Source of the DNA: Sulfurospirillum diekertiae
GTDB lineage: Bacteria; Campylobacterota; Campylobacteria; Campylobacterales; Sulfurospirillaceae
Direction of reading: 5' to 3'
Length of the DNA: 64,000 nt
Assembly: GCF_011769985.2 (NCBI RefSeq)
Contig: NZ_CP039734.2
Coordinates: 744,001 to 808,000 of the forward strand
Numbering within the stretch: position 1 is the stretch's first letter; each line of letters opens with the position of its first letter. Below are positions 35,984-44,443 of this stretch, one piece after another. The notes below the pieces were generated by a model, which was not told the origin of the DNA, made no database searches, and saw nothing but the letters and a program-made list of their open reading frames with translations. The translations under genes were made by a program, and so were the position numbers.

Positions 35984-37309
35984 TTATTTTTGGTGTGTTT
36001 TATAGCGTTTAACCAAATGTTTTGGTGAAACACCACACCAGTATAAAAAGCTTAAAACACGATTTCTAAGGGTGGTGTAAAGGATGCCTTCTTTCTGCCA
36101 TCTTCTGGATGAAGTTAAGGCTTTGGGCTTTAAAAGGGCGATCTTTTCTCCTTGTTTTTGAATGTGTTTCATGATCTCCACATCTTCCATGAGTGGTATT
36201 TCTGCGTAGCCACCGAGGTTTCTAAAAAAAGAAGTTTTAAAAAACTGGGCTTGATCGCCGTAGGGAATGCGGGTGATCGAAGTTCTAAAATTTGCCATGG
36301 TTTCGATGAAACGAAAGACAATGTTGGCATCATCAATTCCCAGTGAAAAAGCGCCCGCTTTGTTTACATGTAAAGACTCTTGGATGAGCGTGTCCCATGC
36401 GTTTGGAAGCAGAGTATCGGCATGTAAAAAAAGCACAATTTCTCCCCGTGCTTTGCGTGCGCCTTCATTCATCTGGGAGGCTCTTCCTTTGGGGGCAAAG
36501 ACGATGTGAACATCTTGTAAGGCTAAATGCTCCACCGTTGTTTTTTCCTGTGTGTCGGCCACGATAATTTCGTAGTTTTGGCTTTGCGCCATCTCTCTCA
36601 AATGTGTTAGGGTTTTCAGCAGTGTTTCGTCTTCATGGTACACGGGGATGATGACACTGATGTGGGGCAATGTGCCTAAAACACGCTGTGCAAAGTGTGC
36701 CAGAGGTGTCGTGAACGCTTTACATGTAAAAGCACGCAGGTCATCCAATGTGTCGATGTCAGAAAGCATCGCACCTTTGGCAACGCGAAGATGTGCCATC
36801 TTTGAAAGCGTTTTAGCATAGACATCGTTTTGGCTGTAGGTAATGCCTTTAAACGCTTCTTTGCAAAAGGTGTCAGCATGAAAACCAATGAGATAATACC
36901 CGCCATCTAGCGTAGGAGAGAGTAGGGCATCGTTGGAAAAAAGTAAGTCAAACGCTTCTTTTAAAAGGAGCTCATCCACTTCGGGAATATCCGAACCCAC
37001 TAAAATAGCACTCGCATATCCTTGTGCAAACACTGCTTCAAAGGCATTTTTCATGCGCTCACCCAAGTCCTTGCCGCTTTGATACAAGAGAGGTTTATGT
37101 TCCACATAAGCAGGTAAAGGCATACGTGCTTCATTATCATACGCCACGATAATATCGACATCGCGTGGTAGCGTTATGCTGAGCAGTTGTTCACACATAA
37201 GACGGTAAAGTATGGTAGCGTTTTCATCGCCAATATGCTCAGCAAGGCGTGTTTTTACTCGACCAACAAGAGGCGCTTTCATAAAAAGAATTAGTGCGTT
37301 TTGGCGCAT
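35984..37309 (-). CDS. Fused arsenosugar-type glycosyltransferases (TIGR04282 plus TIGR04283)
   Basis: Two transferase domains in one chain of 441 residues. The N-terminal part (about 1-200) resembles the DUF2064/TIGR04282 family (ALILFMKAPLVGRVKTRLAE, VGSDIPEV, SPTLDGGYYLIG). The C-terminal part (about 217-441) is a GT2 family transferase of TIGR04283 type (ISVIIPVYHEDETLLKTL, GRASQMNEGA, LFLHADTLLP, GGYAEIPLMEDVE). These two families usually occur side by side, next to the arsenosugar radical SAM enzyme ArsS. The stop of the kinase gene overlaps its start. The product is inferred to transfer a sugar or nucleotide onto a modified ribose. Confidence 0.82.
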   Translation of the reverse strand: MRQNALILFMKAPLVGRVKTRLAEHIGDENATILYRLMCEQLLSITLPRDVDIIVAYDNEARMPLPAYVEHKPLLYQSGKDLGERMKNAFEAVFAQGYASAILVGSDIPEVDELLLKEAFDLLFSNDALLSPTLDGGYYLIGFHADTFCKEAFKGITYSQNDVYAKTLSKMAHLRVAKGAMLSDIDTLDDLRAFTCKAFTTPLAHFAQRVLGTLPHISVIIPVYHEDETLLKTLTHLREMAQSQNYEIIVADTQEKTTVEHLALQDVHIVFAPKGRASQMNEGARKARGEIVLFLHADTLLPNAWDTLIQESLHVNKAGAFSLGIDDANIVFRFIETMANFRTSITRIPYGDQAQFFKTSFFRNLGGYAEIPLMEDVEIMKHIQKQGEKIALLKPKALTSSRRWQKEGILYTTLRNRVLSFLYWCGVSPKHLVKRYKTHQK

Positions 37310-38382
37310 AAATGCCGCTCCACAATAGCGATAAACTCTTCCACACTCTTTACATGTAAAAAGTGTTCAACCAGCTCTATGCTCAGATTTTCACACAGTG
37401 CGTAGGCTTTAGTTTTGGCTCTCTTAGAATGAATTGCCTCAAGGGGCTTGGCTTTGGCAGGGACGACCAAACGGCGTGAAAGCTCTGCTCCGCAAAAGCC
37501 GACACTCTGCTCTAAAATATGCTCAGGTACGCCACCCATTTTCTTTTCAAATGCGTTCCAAAGCGCAGAGAGGGTGGGTTTGAATTGGAGAGGTTTTTTC
37601 TCAAAAAGATTGTAGATTTCACCTAAAAGAATGTGCGCCAAAAGTGTTCCAACATCAAATCCTAAAGGGGCAAAGCAGGAGAACTCTGCATCGATGATGG
37701 CGAGGTTTTCATGCTTGATCATGATCGAACCTGTGTGCAAATCGCCGTGAATCAAACACTCTTTTTCCTGTTGGAAGAGGTTTAAAAGAAGGCTAATGTT
37801 GTGCAGAAAAAGCGCACTTTTGGGTTTGGGGCAAAAGTAAGAGGGCAACACCAAAGCAGGGTGATTGGAAATGTAGGGGAAGATGAAAATATACTCTTCG
37901 CTGATGCGTTTAAGGGTGGCATTTTCATAGTAGCCCTCATCCTTCTTTGGCGGTGTTTTGGCGTATAGTGTTGCCAAAAATGTGCCCAGTTTCGTGTAAA
38001 TAGAAAGCGGAATAAACTGCTCAAATTGGGCAGTTTGCAAGAGTTTATACTCCACAAGATCTTCCATAACAAAGCAAAATGCTGCTTCATCACAATGGTA
38101 AATATTTGGAATGAACGATGGCGCGATAGTTTTAAAGTAAGAGAGCGTGTGCATCTCCACACAAATACGGTTTTGTGGAAGCGGAAAATCTTTACCTAAA
38201 AGCCTAAGATAGGGCGCTGCATATTTGAGAATCAGCGAATTTCCACTCTCATCCTCAAGGCGAAAGATAAAATTTAAGTTACCGTCTCCAATTTCGCTGA
38301 CATGTAATGGAGGCGTTTTGAAAAAAGTTTTTAATGCGGTCGTTCTTTGAGCATAATCAATAATCTCATTTTCCGTTTGCAT
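37291..38382 (-). CDS. Methylthioribose-kinase-like small-molecule kinase
   Basis: 363 residues with the aminoglycoside/choline-kinase fold. The motifs are those of MtnK: IGDGNLNFIFRLED near 32-45, LIHGDLHTGSIMIKHENLAI (catalytic loop) and IDAEFSCFAPLGFDVG. MtnK phosphorylates 5-methylthioribose in methionine salvage; no other salvage gene is here. It overlaps the arsenosugar-type glycosyltransferase gene, so I infer a kinase for a 5-substituted ribose such as 5-deoxy-5-dimethylarsinoyl-ribose. Classical MtnK remains possible. First gene of the - strand half of the cluster. Confidence 0.75.
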   Translation of the reverse strand: MQTENEIIDYAQRTTALKTFFKTPPLHVSEIGDGNLNFIFRLEDESGNSLILKYAAPYLRLLGKDFPLPQNRICVEMHTLSYFKTIAPSFIPNIYHCDEAAFCFVMEDLVEYKLLQTAQFEQFIPLSIYTKLGTFLATLYAKTPPKKDEGYYENATLKRISEEYIFIFPYISNHPALVLPSYFCPKPKSALFLHNISLLLNLFQQEKECLIHGDLHTGSIMIKHENLAIIDAEFSCFAPLGFDVGTLLAHILLGEIYNLFEKKPLQFKPTLSALWNAFEKKMGGVPEHILEQSVGFCGAELSRRLVVPAKAKPLEAIHSKRAKTKAYALCENLSIELVEHFLHVKSVEEFIAIVERHLCAKTH

Positions 38383-38595
38383 GCCTCAAATCCTTACATG
38401 TAAAAGCGCCATTATAGCAAAAACAGTCAACAAGCATTGACCCTGTTAACCTTTTTCTAAGTCGTAACAGTTTATCATACCGCATAACTCATGTAAGGGC
38501 TTAAGGTTTAAGCATACATCAAAAGTGACATGAAACTGCTCTTTTTTGATACTTCCCCCAACCTTTACATGTAAAATCCCTTTTAGGAGAACAGG
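38383..38595. promoter_or_regulatory. Divergent promoter region of the organoarsenical-like cluster
   Basis: 213 bases between the kinase gene (-) and the rhodanese gene (+). It has two iterated palindromes placed symmetrically near the two start codons (38393-38404 and 38564-38575). The + strand ribosome site is TAGGAG just before 38596. No ArsR-type operator is obvious. If the palindrome is ever a regulator site, this is a good place to test it. Confidence 0.45.
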
Positions 38596-39042
38596 ATGAA
38601 ACTTGCTTCATTTTTTGTGTTGCCGATTGCGGCTTTATTAGTGATTGGTTGTGGTGGAAAAGTGAAAGAAAACTCAAAATACAACTACATTACAGCGGAT
38701 GAGACCGCAAAATTGATACGTGAAGATGCTTCTAAGATCGTTCTTGTTGACATTCAAGAAAAGCCTGATTTTGATGAAGAACATTTAAAAGGTGCCCTTG
38801 CAACCTATGCGTACCCTGTCAAAACAGAGGATGAAAAAGCAAGACTAGCCACCCTTCTCCCCGAGATTAAAGAGGGTCAAAAAGTGATTATTGTCTGTCC
38901 AAGAGGCGGTGGAGGAGCTGATCGCGCGTATGATTTTTATCTTTCAAAAGGTCTTAAAAAAGAGCAACTTTTAACCCTCAAAGATGGACAATACGGTTGG
39001 CCACGCGATAAAGTCAAAGACGTTTTAGCCGTCAGTAAATAA
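38596..39042 (+). CDS. Rhodanese-domain lipoprotein
   Basis: 148 residues. The type II signal peptide ends in LVIGC (Cys19), so it is membrane-anchored and faces the periplasm. The rhodanese-like domain (about 30-145) has an active-site loop starting VCPRGGGGADRAYDFY, with Cys101 followed by a Gly-rich loop longer than in classical sulfurtransferases, as in oxyanion-binding members. It heads the + strand half of the cluster, four further genes following with little or no gap. Role unknown; sulfane sulfur or an oxyanion such as arsenate may bind. Confidence 0.85.
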   Translation: MKLASFFVLPIAALLVIGCGGKVKENSKYNYITADETAKLIREDASKIVLVDIQEKPDFDEEHLKGALATYAYPVKTEDEKARLATLLPEIKEGQKVIIVCPRGGGGADRAYDFYLSKGLKKEQLLTLKDGQYGWPRDKVKDVLAVSK

Positions 39043-39714
39043 ATGCTTAAGCCACGCAAAATAGCGATACTGCTCTTTGTCGGTATCGCGCTTACCTTTC
39101 TTTTTTCCTGCCCCCAAAGTCGAAACTATTTTTTTGATGTGGTGGGGTTGTTTGAAGGGCTTGATATTGAAAAAATCAAAACGTACATTCTCTCTTTTGG
39201 CATTCTAGCACCTCTAATCTCTTTCGCGTTGATGGTCTTTCAAGCCATTGTGGCTCCTTTGCCCGCATTTCTTATTACCTTTGCCAATGCAGCACTTTTT
39301 GGTTGGGTATACGGAGCCGCACTTTCATGGGCAAGCGCCATGGTGGGCGCACTTTTGTGCTTTTACATCGCCAAGTTTTTAGGACGTGAAGTGGTTGAAA
39401 AGCTCACCAGCAAAATGGCGTTAGAGAGTGTCGATGCTTTTTTTGAGAAGCATGGCACGTATGCGATTTTGATTGCACGTCTTCTGCCTTTTATCTCGTT
39501 TGATGTGGTCAGTTACGCCGCAGGACTGACGTCTATGAGTCTTCGTTCTTTTTTGATCGCCACGGGCGTGGGACAACTGCCTGCAACATTGATCTACTCG
39601 TATGCGGGAGAGATGCTGACCGGTGGTGCTCAAACGATTGTGTATGGACTTTTGATCTTATTTGCACTTTCACTTTTGATTTATTTGATTAAGCGGGTGT
39701 ATCGTGGAAAATAA
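39043..39714 (+). CDS. TVP38/TMEM64-family membrane protein (first copy)
   Basis: 223 residues, about five to six membrane segments with the VTT/SNARE-associated core (FANAALFGWVYGAALSWASA, GREVVEKL, ARLLPFISFDVVSYAAGL). DedA-superfamily proteins act as lipid scramblases or transporters; TVP38 genes often occur in metalloid gene clusters. Starts directly after the rhodanese stop and overlaps the Fe-S protein gene by 11 bases. Confidence 0.88.
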   Translation: MLKPRKIAILLFVGIALTFLFSCPQSRNYFFDVVGLFEGLDIEKIKTYILSFGILAPLISFALMVFQAIVAPLPAFLITFANAALFGWVYGAALSWASAMVGALLCFYIAKFLGREVVEKLTSKMALESVDAFFEKHGTYAILIARLLPFISFDVVSYAAGLTSMSLRSFLIATGVGQLPATLIYSYAGEMLTGGAQTIVYGLLILFALSLLIYLIKRVYRGK

Positions 39715-40807
39715 AATCAAAGCGTATGAGCGTGAGTGTGTGGATTGTAGGAGTTGTATGAAGGGTTGTCCGATGTTGTACAGCTTTACTATCTCTCCCA
39801 AAAAATTGCTCACCAAATTTACCACGGAGATTCCAAGCTCTCAGATGGCGTTTTCATGCGCAAATTGTGGTCTATGTGCGCACACATGTCCTCATGATAT
39901 TGACTTTGGCGCGATCTTTACAGCTTCTAAGAAGAACTACGCTGAAGATAAAAAAGTGTTGAAAAAGTATGGCTATGGTGGCGTGATATTCCATCAAAAA
40001 AGTAGTTTTTCAAAACTTTTTTCTACTACAAAAAAGTTTACAACTGGAGAGTACACCCATATGGCATTTATGCCTGGATGTGCGCTAAGCTCGTACTCTC
40101 CGAGCCTTGTTCACACCGTTTTTAATTACTTACAATCCAAATGTTCTGGCATTGGTATCATTCAACAATGCTGTGGCACACCCACTCGTGTTATGGGCGA
40201 TATGGCACAATTTAAAATCTACCACTCACAGCTTGAAGCAGACCTAGATAAAATGGGTGCGACCACCGTTGTGACAGCCTGTGAAAACTGTTTTATGAGC
40301 ATTAAAACCTATGCCCCACATATTAAAATCGTTTCACTTTATTCACTGTTAGCGCAGATTGGACTTCCAGAAAGCGCCAAAGACCGCCATAAAAATACCC
40401 TGAAAATGGCACTGCATGACCCGTGCCCCACACGGTATGAAAAAGAGATTCATAAAGACGTTCGTACCCTTTTAGCACAGATAGGTTTACCTTTTGAAGA
40501 GTTCAAACAAAATCGTGAGAAGACGCTTTGTTGCGGAAGCGGAGGTATGTTGGAGCTGACCAATTCTGCTTTAGCGCATGAGCAAATGCGCACGCGTGCC
40601 AACCAAACAGAGTGCGAAAGCATCGTCAGTTACTGCCAAAGTTGCGCGGAGTCGATGAGTCATGGGGGTAAAAATGGCGTGCATCTGCTTGATCTTATTT
40701 TTAACCCCACCTTTGAGATGAAGCAAAAAGAGCAGGGAACTTTAAAAAAATGGTATAACCGTTTTACATCACGTCAAATGATCAGCGCTCTAAAGGATAA
40801 CACATAA
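39704..40807 (+). CDS. Fe-S oxidoreductase with two CCG domains, HdrB/GlpC-like
   Basis: 367 residues. Two [4Fe-4S] ferredoxin motifs at the N-terminus (CVDCRSCMKGCP near 17-28, CANCGLCAHTCP near 52-63) are followed by two CCG domains (CCGTPTRVMGD and CENCFMS; CCGSGGMLELTN and CQSC), as in heterodisulfide-reductase HdrB and lactate or glycerol-3-phosphate dehydrogenase subunits. Such proteins pass electrons to thiol/disulfide chemistry. No partner dehydrogenase is nearby. Starts with GTG inside the preceding gene. Confidence 0.88.
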   Translation: MENKIKAYERECVDCRSCMKGCPMLYSFTISPKKLLTKFTTEIPSSQMAFSCANCGLCAHTCPHDIDFGAIFTASKKNYAEDKKVLKKYGYGGVIFHQKSSFSKLFSTTKKFTTGEYTHMAFMPGCALSSYSPSLVHTVFNYLQSKCSGIGIIQQCCGTPTRVMGDMAQFKIYHSQLEADLDKMGATTVVTACENCFMSIKTYAPHIKIVSLYSLLAQIGLPESAKDRHKNTLKMALHDPCPTRYEKEIHKDVRTLLAQIGLPFEEFKQNREKTLCCGSGGMLELTNSALAHEQMRTRANQTECESIVSYCQSCAESMSHGGKNGVHLLDLIFNPTFEMKQKEQGTLKKWYNRFTSRQMISALKDNT

Positions 40808-41448
40808 AAAAGGTCATACTTTTTTTAGCCTTTGGCATTGTGATGTTTGTCTTTTATAAAAATGGCGTGCTCTCTTACGCACAAGTTGAGTCCATCAAAA
40901 CGTTTGTACTTGGCTTTGGTATTTACGCACCGCTTATTTTCATAGCTCTTTTTACGCTTGCACCGCTTATCTTCTTTCCTGATGGTATTTTAGCACTTGC
41001 GGGCGGGCTCATTTTTGGCTTTGCATGGGGGAGTTTTTACATCATTTTAGGTGCACTGTGTGGCGGTACATTGTCGTTTTACCTTGCACGACTTTACAGC
41101 CATAAAATGCGTGAAAAATTGGCACATGAAAAGCTGATACACTTTCAAAAAAGCGTTCAAAAACATGGTTTTGTGATGATTTTGTTGTTGCGATTGGTGC
41201 CCTTAGTTCCGTTTAACATCATCAGTTACAGTGCTGGGTTTTCAACGATTCGCTACCGTGATTTTTTCTTTGCAACGCTTTTGGGTATGATGCCAGGAGT
41301 TTTAGTGTACGCCAATATAGGTGCGCAATCGCTGAGTTTTGGAAGCCAAGAGTTTTACCTCTCGGTGGCATTATTGGTTGTGCTCGTGGTGGTTTCGATG
41401 GTGTTAAAACACCGTGTAAAAAAGAGGTTGGAGAGGTATGAAAAGTAA
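40804..41448 (+). CDS. TVP38/TMEM64-family membrane protein (second copy), probable AUA start
   Basis: Second VTT-domain protein of the cluster (FPDGILALAGGLIFGFAWGS, LLRLVPLVPFNIISYSAGFS). The natural N-terminus, KKVILFLAFGIVMFVFYKNG, begins right after an ATA codon at 40804 that overlaps the previous stop and has AAAGGAT six bases upstream. The next ordinary start, GTG 40840, lacks a ribosome site and removes half of the first helix. AUA initiation, or a G-to-A change or base-call error in an original ATGA overlap, explains this best. 214 residues. The 3' end overlaps the radical SAM gene by 11 bases. Confidence 0.82.
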   Translation: MKKVILFLAFGIVMFVFYKNGVLSYAQVESIKTFVLGFGIYAPLIFIALFTLAPLIFFPDGILALAGGLIFGFAWGSFYIILGALCGGTLSFYLARLYSHKMREKLAHEKLIHFQKSVQKHGFVMILLLRLVPLVPFNIISYSAGFSTIRYRDFFFATLLGMMPGVLVYANIGAQSLSFGSQEFYLSVALLVVLVVVSMVLKHRVKKRLERYEK

Positions 41449-43618
41449 TTGGCAACGTATTGTTTTTGAAGAGAGTCCTATTTATGTGCATCGCCACAGT
41501 GCGGACTGGTTTGTGCCCAATTTTGCGGCGGATAGGTTATTGCAAAGCGATGAAAAAAGCCTTGCATATGAGGCGTTAAAACATCGTATTTCTGAGCCAA
41601 ATCCTTTGGTTTATAGACCAAAACCAACTTCTAAAACAGCGCTGCAAGAGTTTTGGATCCATCTGACCAACCGTTGCAATCTCTCGTGTACGCATTGCCT
41701 TTTTACCTCTTCACCCACAGAGAAAGATACACTGAATTTTGAGTCTATTTCTTTACATGTAAAAGAGGCGTACGCACTGGGTTGTCGGCTTTTTATCATC
41801 AGTGGTGGTGAGCCGTTGGTGCATCCTGAACTGCTAGCGTTGGTTGAGATGATTTTAACACTCAGTGACACCGAAGTGGTCATCTTAACCAATGGCATAT
41901 TGCTTGAAAAAGTCTTTACATGTAAAGAGTTTCCAACCTCACGTCTGCATTTTCAAATCAGCCTTGATGGTCTGCCCAAAGAGCATGATGCCATTCGTGG
42001 GCAGGGAAGTTTTGACAAGCTTGAGCACAATATTGTTTGGCTTCAAAAAGCGGGTTATTCGTTTTCATTGTCAGTGTGTCTGCATCCTCTGAATATTGCG
42101 AGTTTAGAAGCGATTGTGGCATTGGCAAGCGAACTTAAAGCGGGACATCTGCATTTCTTATGGTATTTTTCGCGTGGACGAGGCGAAAATGAAGGTTTAA
42201 TAGACCAAGACGTACTCTTTCAAGCGCTGATCAATGCCTATGAAAAAGCGCAACAATTAGGCTTAGTCATTGACAATTTTGAAGCGCTCAAAACGCAAAT
42301 CTTTGCCCCCAAAGGTACGGTACATGACGGCTCTAGTTCGGGGCGAAGTTCCATCGCTTTAGGCTACGATGGACACTTTTACCCCAGTGCCGCGATGGTA
42401 GGTGAGAGTGCGCTTTTAATGGAAGGTGAGAGCATCGCTAAGGCGCTTGAAAGTAAGGTGGCTCAAGCGATTTGGGCGCAGTCCATCACCGCACTCTCTT
42501 CGCCACTTCGTTTTTTACTGGGTGGTGGCGACTTAGACCACAGCTTTTCTCATGCCAAAACCTTGATGGGCGATGACCCGTATGAACCCCTTTTGGAGAA
42601 GCTTGCCTTGTGGATGATTTCACAAGAGGCGAAGCGATTTGAGCCTTTACATGTAAAGCCTGCTTTGTGTTTGGAAATGGGTGACATCTTGCAGAGTTGC
42701 GGCGCAAATGAAGGTGTGGCGCATACCCATGCGAACTGTCTGCTTGCCACAGGTGAGAGTGAATCGTTGCGCCTTGTGAAAGCCTTTTACCATGACGCGG
42801 CATTGGAAGATAAAGAAGACATCCTCAACCCTGCATGCTACGAAGAGCAGTACCTTTCGCACATTCCCTCCCATTTGCGCTTTCGAGGGTACGGCTGTGG
42901 CAGTCCTATCTTAGATGCGAAGCTCAAAATGGGTGAATCCATGCTTGATCTTGGTTCTGGCAGAGGCATTGAGTGTTTTATCGCCTCAAAACTTGTAGGG
43001 AAAAGTGGGCGTGTCGTGGGTGTCGATATGCTCGACTCCATGCTCAAAATCGCGCGAAGTGGCGCAGAAGAGGTGGCGCAAAGTTTAGGTTATAAAAATC
43101 TCACATTTGCCAAAGGTTACCTTGAAGCATTGCCAGAGGACGATGAGCGTTTTGATGTCATCACCTCCAACTGTGTGCTGAACCTCTCCAGTCACAAACG
43201 CAAACTCTTTGCCGAAATCTTTCGGGTGCTTAAAAAGGGCGGAAGGCTTGTAGTTTCCGATGTTGTGTGCGACGAAGAGGCAAGTGCACTTATCCGCAAT
43301 GACGCAAAACTAAGTGGTGAGTGCATCGGCGGAGCGCTGACACAAGCCCATCTTTTAGGACTACTACGTGAGAGTGGCTTTGAAAACGTTGAGCTTATCA
43401 AACGCTTTTTTTACCGTGAGGTGCAAGGGCATATGTTTTACTCGCTTACGTTTGAGGCACACAAGCCAGACACGCAAAAGCAGGTCGAAGTCATCTACAA
43501 AGGTGTAGGCGAAAGCCTTGCATTAGACAATGGTATTGTGCTGTTTAAAGGGGGTAAAACACGCATTGATGAGGCTTTGGCAAAGCGGTTGGAAAGCGAG
43601 CTGTTTACTGGACGATAA
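41438..43618 (+). CDS. Radical SAM protein fused to an ArsM-like methyltransferase
   Basis: 726 residues. Radical SAM domain about 70-330 with CNLSCTHC (Cys80, 84, 87), the SGGEP motif at 122-126 and HFQISLDGLP. A Cys-containing linker (Cys411, 421, 434) leads to a SAM-dependent methyltransferase (about 465-672) with motif I DLGSGRG (504-510). All three arsenite-binding cysteines of ArsM have counterparts: Cys487 (GYGCG), Cys579 (TSNCVLNL) and Cys629 (GECIGGAL). The C-terminal tail resembles that of long ArsM proteins. Predicted to methylate trivalent arsenic or a similar metalloid and then do radical chemistry on it, perhaps adenosyl transfer as ArsS does. I know of no characterised enzyme with this fusion. 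Confidence 0.85.
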   Translation: MKSNWQRIVFEESPIYVHRHSADWFVPNFAADRLLQSDEKSLAYEALKHRISEPNPLVYRPKPTSKTALQEFWIHLTNRCNLSCTHCLFTSSPTEKDTLNFESISLHVKEAYALGCRLFIISGGEPLVHPELLALVEMILTLSDTEVVILTNGILLEKVFTCKEFPTSRLHFQISLDGLPKEHDAIRGQGSFDKLEHNIVWLQKAGYSFSLSVCLHPLNIASLEAIVALASELKAGHLHFLWYFSRGRGENEGLIDQDVLFQALINAYEKAQQLGLVIDNFEALKTQIFAPKGTVHDGSSSGRSSIALGYDGHFYPSAAMVGESALLMEGESIAKALESKVAQAIWAQSITALSSPLRFLLGGGDLDHSFSHAKTLMGDDPYEPLLEKLALWMISQEAKRFEPLHVKPALCLEMGDILQSCGANEGVAHTHANCLLATGESESLRLVKAFYHDAALEDKEDILNPACYEEQYLSHIPSHLRFRGYGCGSPILDAKLKMGESMLDLGSGRGIECFIASKLVGKSGRVVGVDMLDSMLKIARSGAEEVAQSLGYKNLTFAKGYLEALPEDDERFDVITSNCVLNLSSHKRKLFAEIFRVLKKGGRLVVSDVVCDEEASALIRNDAKLSGECIGGALTQAHLLGLLRESGFENVELIKRFFYREVQGHMFYSLTFEAHKPDTQKQVEVIYKGVGESLALDNGIVLFKGGKTRIDEALAKRLESELFTGR

Positions 43619-44427
43619 TGGTAATGTCACCAATCAAAGAGGGTCAAAGCTGTTGTTGTGCGACACCACCTGAGTCCAAACCAAGTCTTTTATTGACGAC
43701 AAAACCGACAGCGAAAGTTTCGTTTAGCATAGCACCTTCTAAGAAAAACCATAACTGCATGGTCTGCGCATCGGCGCTTGTTTACACACCCTCACCGCAC
43801 GAAGTGACATGTTATTATTGCGGAAGTGTGAGCGTTCAAAGCGTTACATGTAAAGAGGGGCATTATGTGTGCGATGCGTGTCATTCCAAAGAGGCACTAG
43901 CCGTCATCAAACACATCTGCGCTACGTCTAAAGAGCGCGATATGCTCAAGCTTTTTCAGCAGATACGTGAGCATCCCAGCATCCCAAAACACGGGCCTGA
44001 ACATCATGCCATGGTACCTGCCATCATCGTTACTGCCTATAAAAACAGTGGTGGGAAACTTCCCGAAAATGCACTTAAAACAGCGCTTTCACGCGGCTCT
44101 AGCATTATGGGTGGTGCCTGTGGATTTTTAGGGATTTGCGGTGCGGCTTCGGGGGTTGGCATTGGCTTTGCGATTGTATTGGAGGCTTCACCCGTTGCCA
44201 AAAAAGCACGTTCTGCGGCTCAAAAGGTCACATACGCAGTGCTCGGTAAAATCGCTGAGTACGAAGCGGCGCGTTGTTGCCATAGAGAAGTCTGGACAGC
44301 CCTCAATATCGCTTCATCGCTCTCCGAAACCTTTTTACATGTAAAGCTTTTGGCACAGATGGAAACGAAATGCGATCAGAAAAAGTTTAACCAATATTGC
44401 TATGGAAAAGAGTGCCCGATATTTTAA
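43618..44427 (+). CDS. DUF5714-type Cys-rich protein
   Basis: 269 residues. The N-terminus has a CCC run (12-14). Two zinc-ribbon-like pairs follow (CMVC and CYYCG; CKEGHYVCDACH, about 46-102), then a helical domain with HGPEHHAMVPAIIVTAYKNS (about 125-144), SIMGGACGFLGICGAASG and a Cys-rich end (KCDQ, QYCYGKECPIF). The pattern matches the uncharacterised DUF5714 family, often beside radical SAM genes; the family name is from memory. TAATG overlap with the radical SAM-ArsM gene implies joint action, perhaps as substrate carrier or metal-binding partner. Confidence 0.75.
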   Translation: MVMSPIKEGQSCCCATPPESKPSLLLTTKPTAKVSFSIAPSKKNHNCMVCASALVYTPSPHEVTCYYCGSVSVQSVTCKEGHYVCDACHSKEALAVIKHICATSKERDMLKLFQQIREHPSIPKHGPEHHAMVPAIIVTAYKNSGGKLPENALKTALSRGSSIMGGACGFLGICGAASGVGIGFAIVLEASPVAKKARSAAQKVTYAVLGKIAEYEAARCCHREVWTALNIASSLSETFLHVKLLAQMETKCDQKKFNQYCYGKECPIF

Positions 44428-44443
44428 AAGTAGGTAAGAGCGA

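Noticed and set aside
38393-38575. TTTACATGTAAA as a specific operator of the organoarsenical-like cluster
   Set aside because: The same palindrome occurs 38 more times, mainly inside unrelated genes, so promoter specificity is not supported.
42486-42874. Overlapping antisense frames in the radical SAM-ArsM gene
   Set aside because: Three mutually overlapping frames with no ribosome site; the + strand protein is strongly supported.
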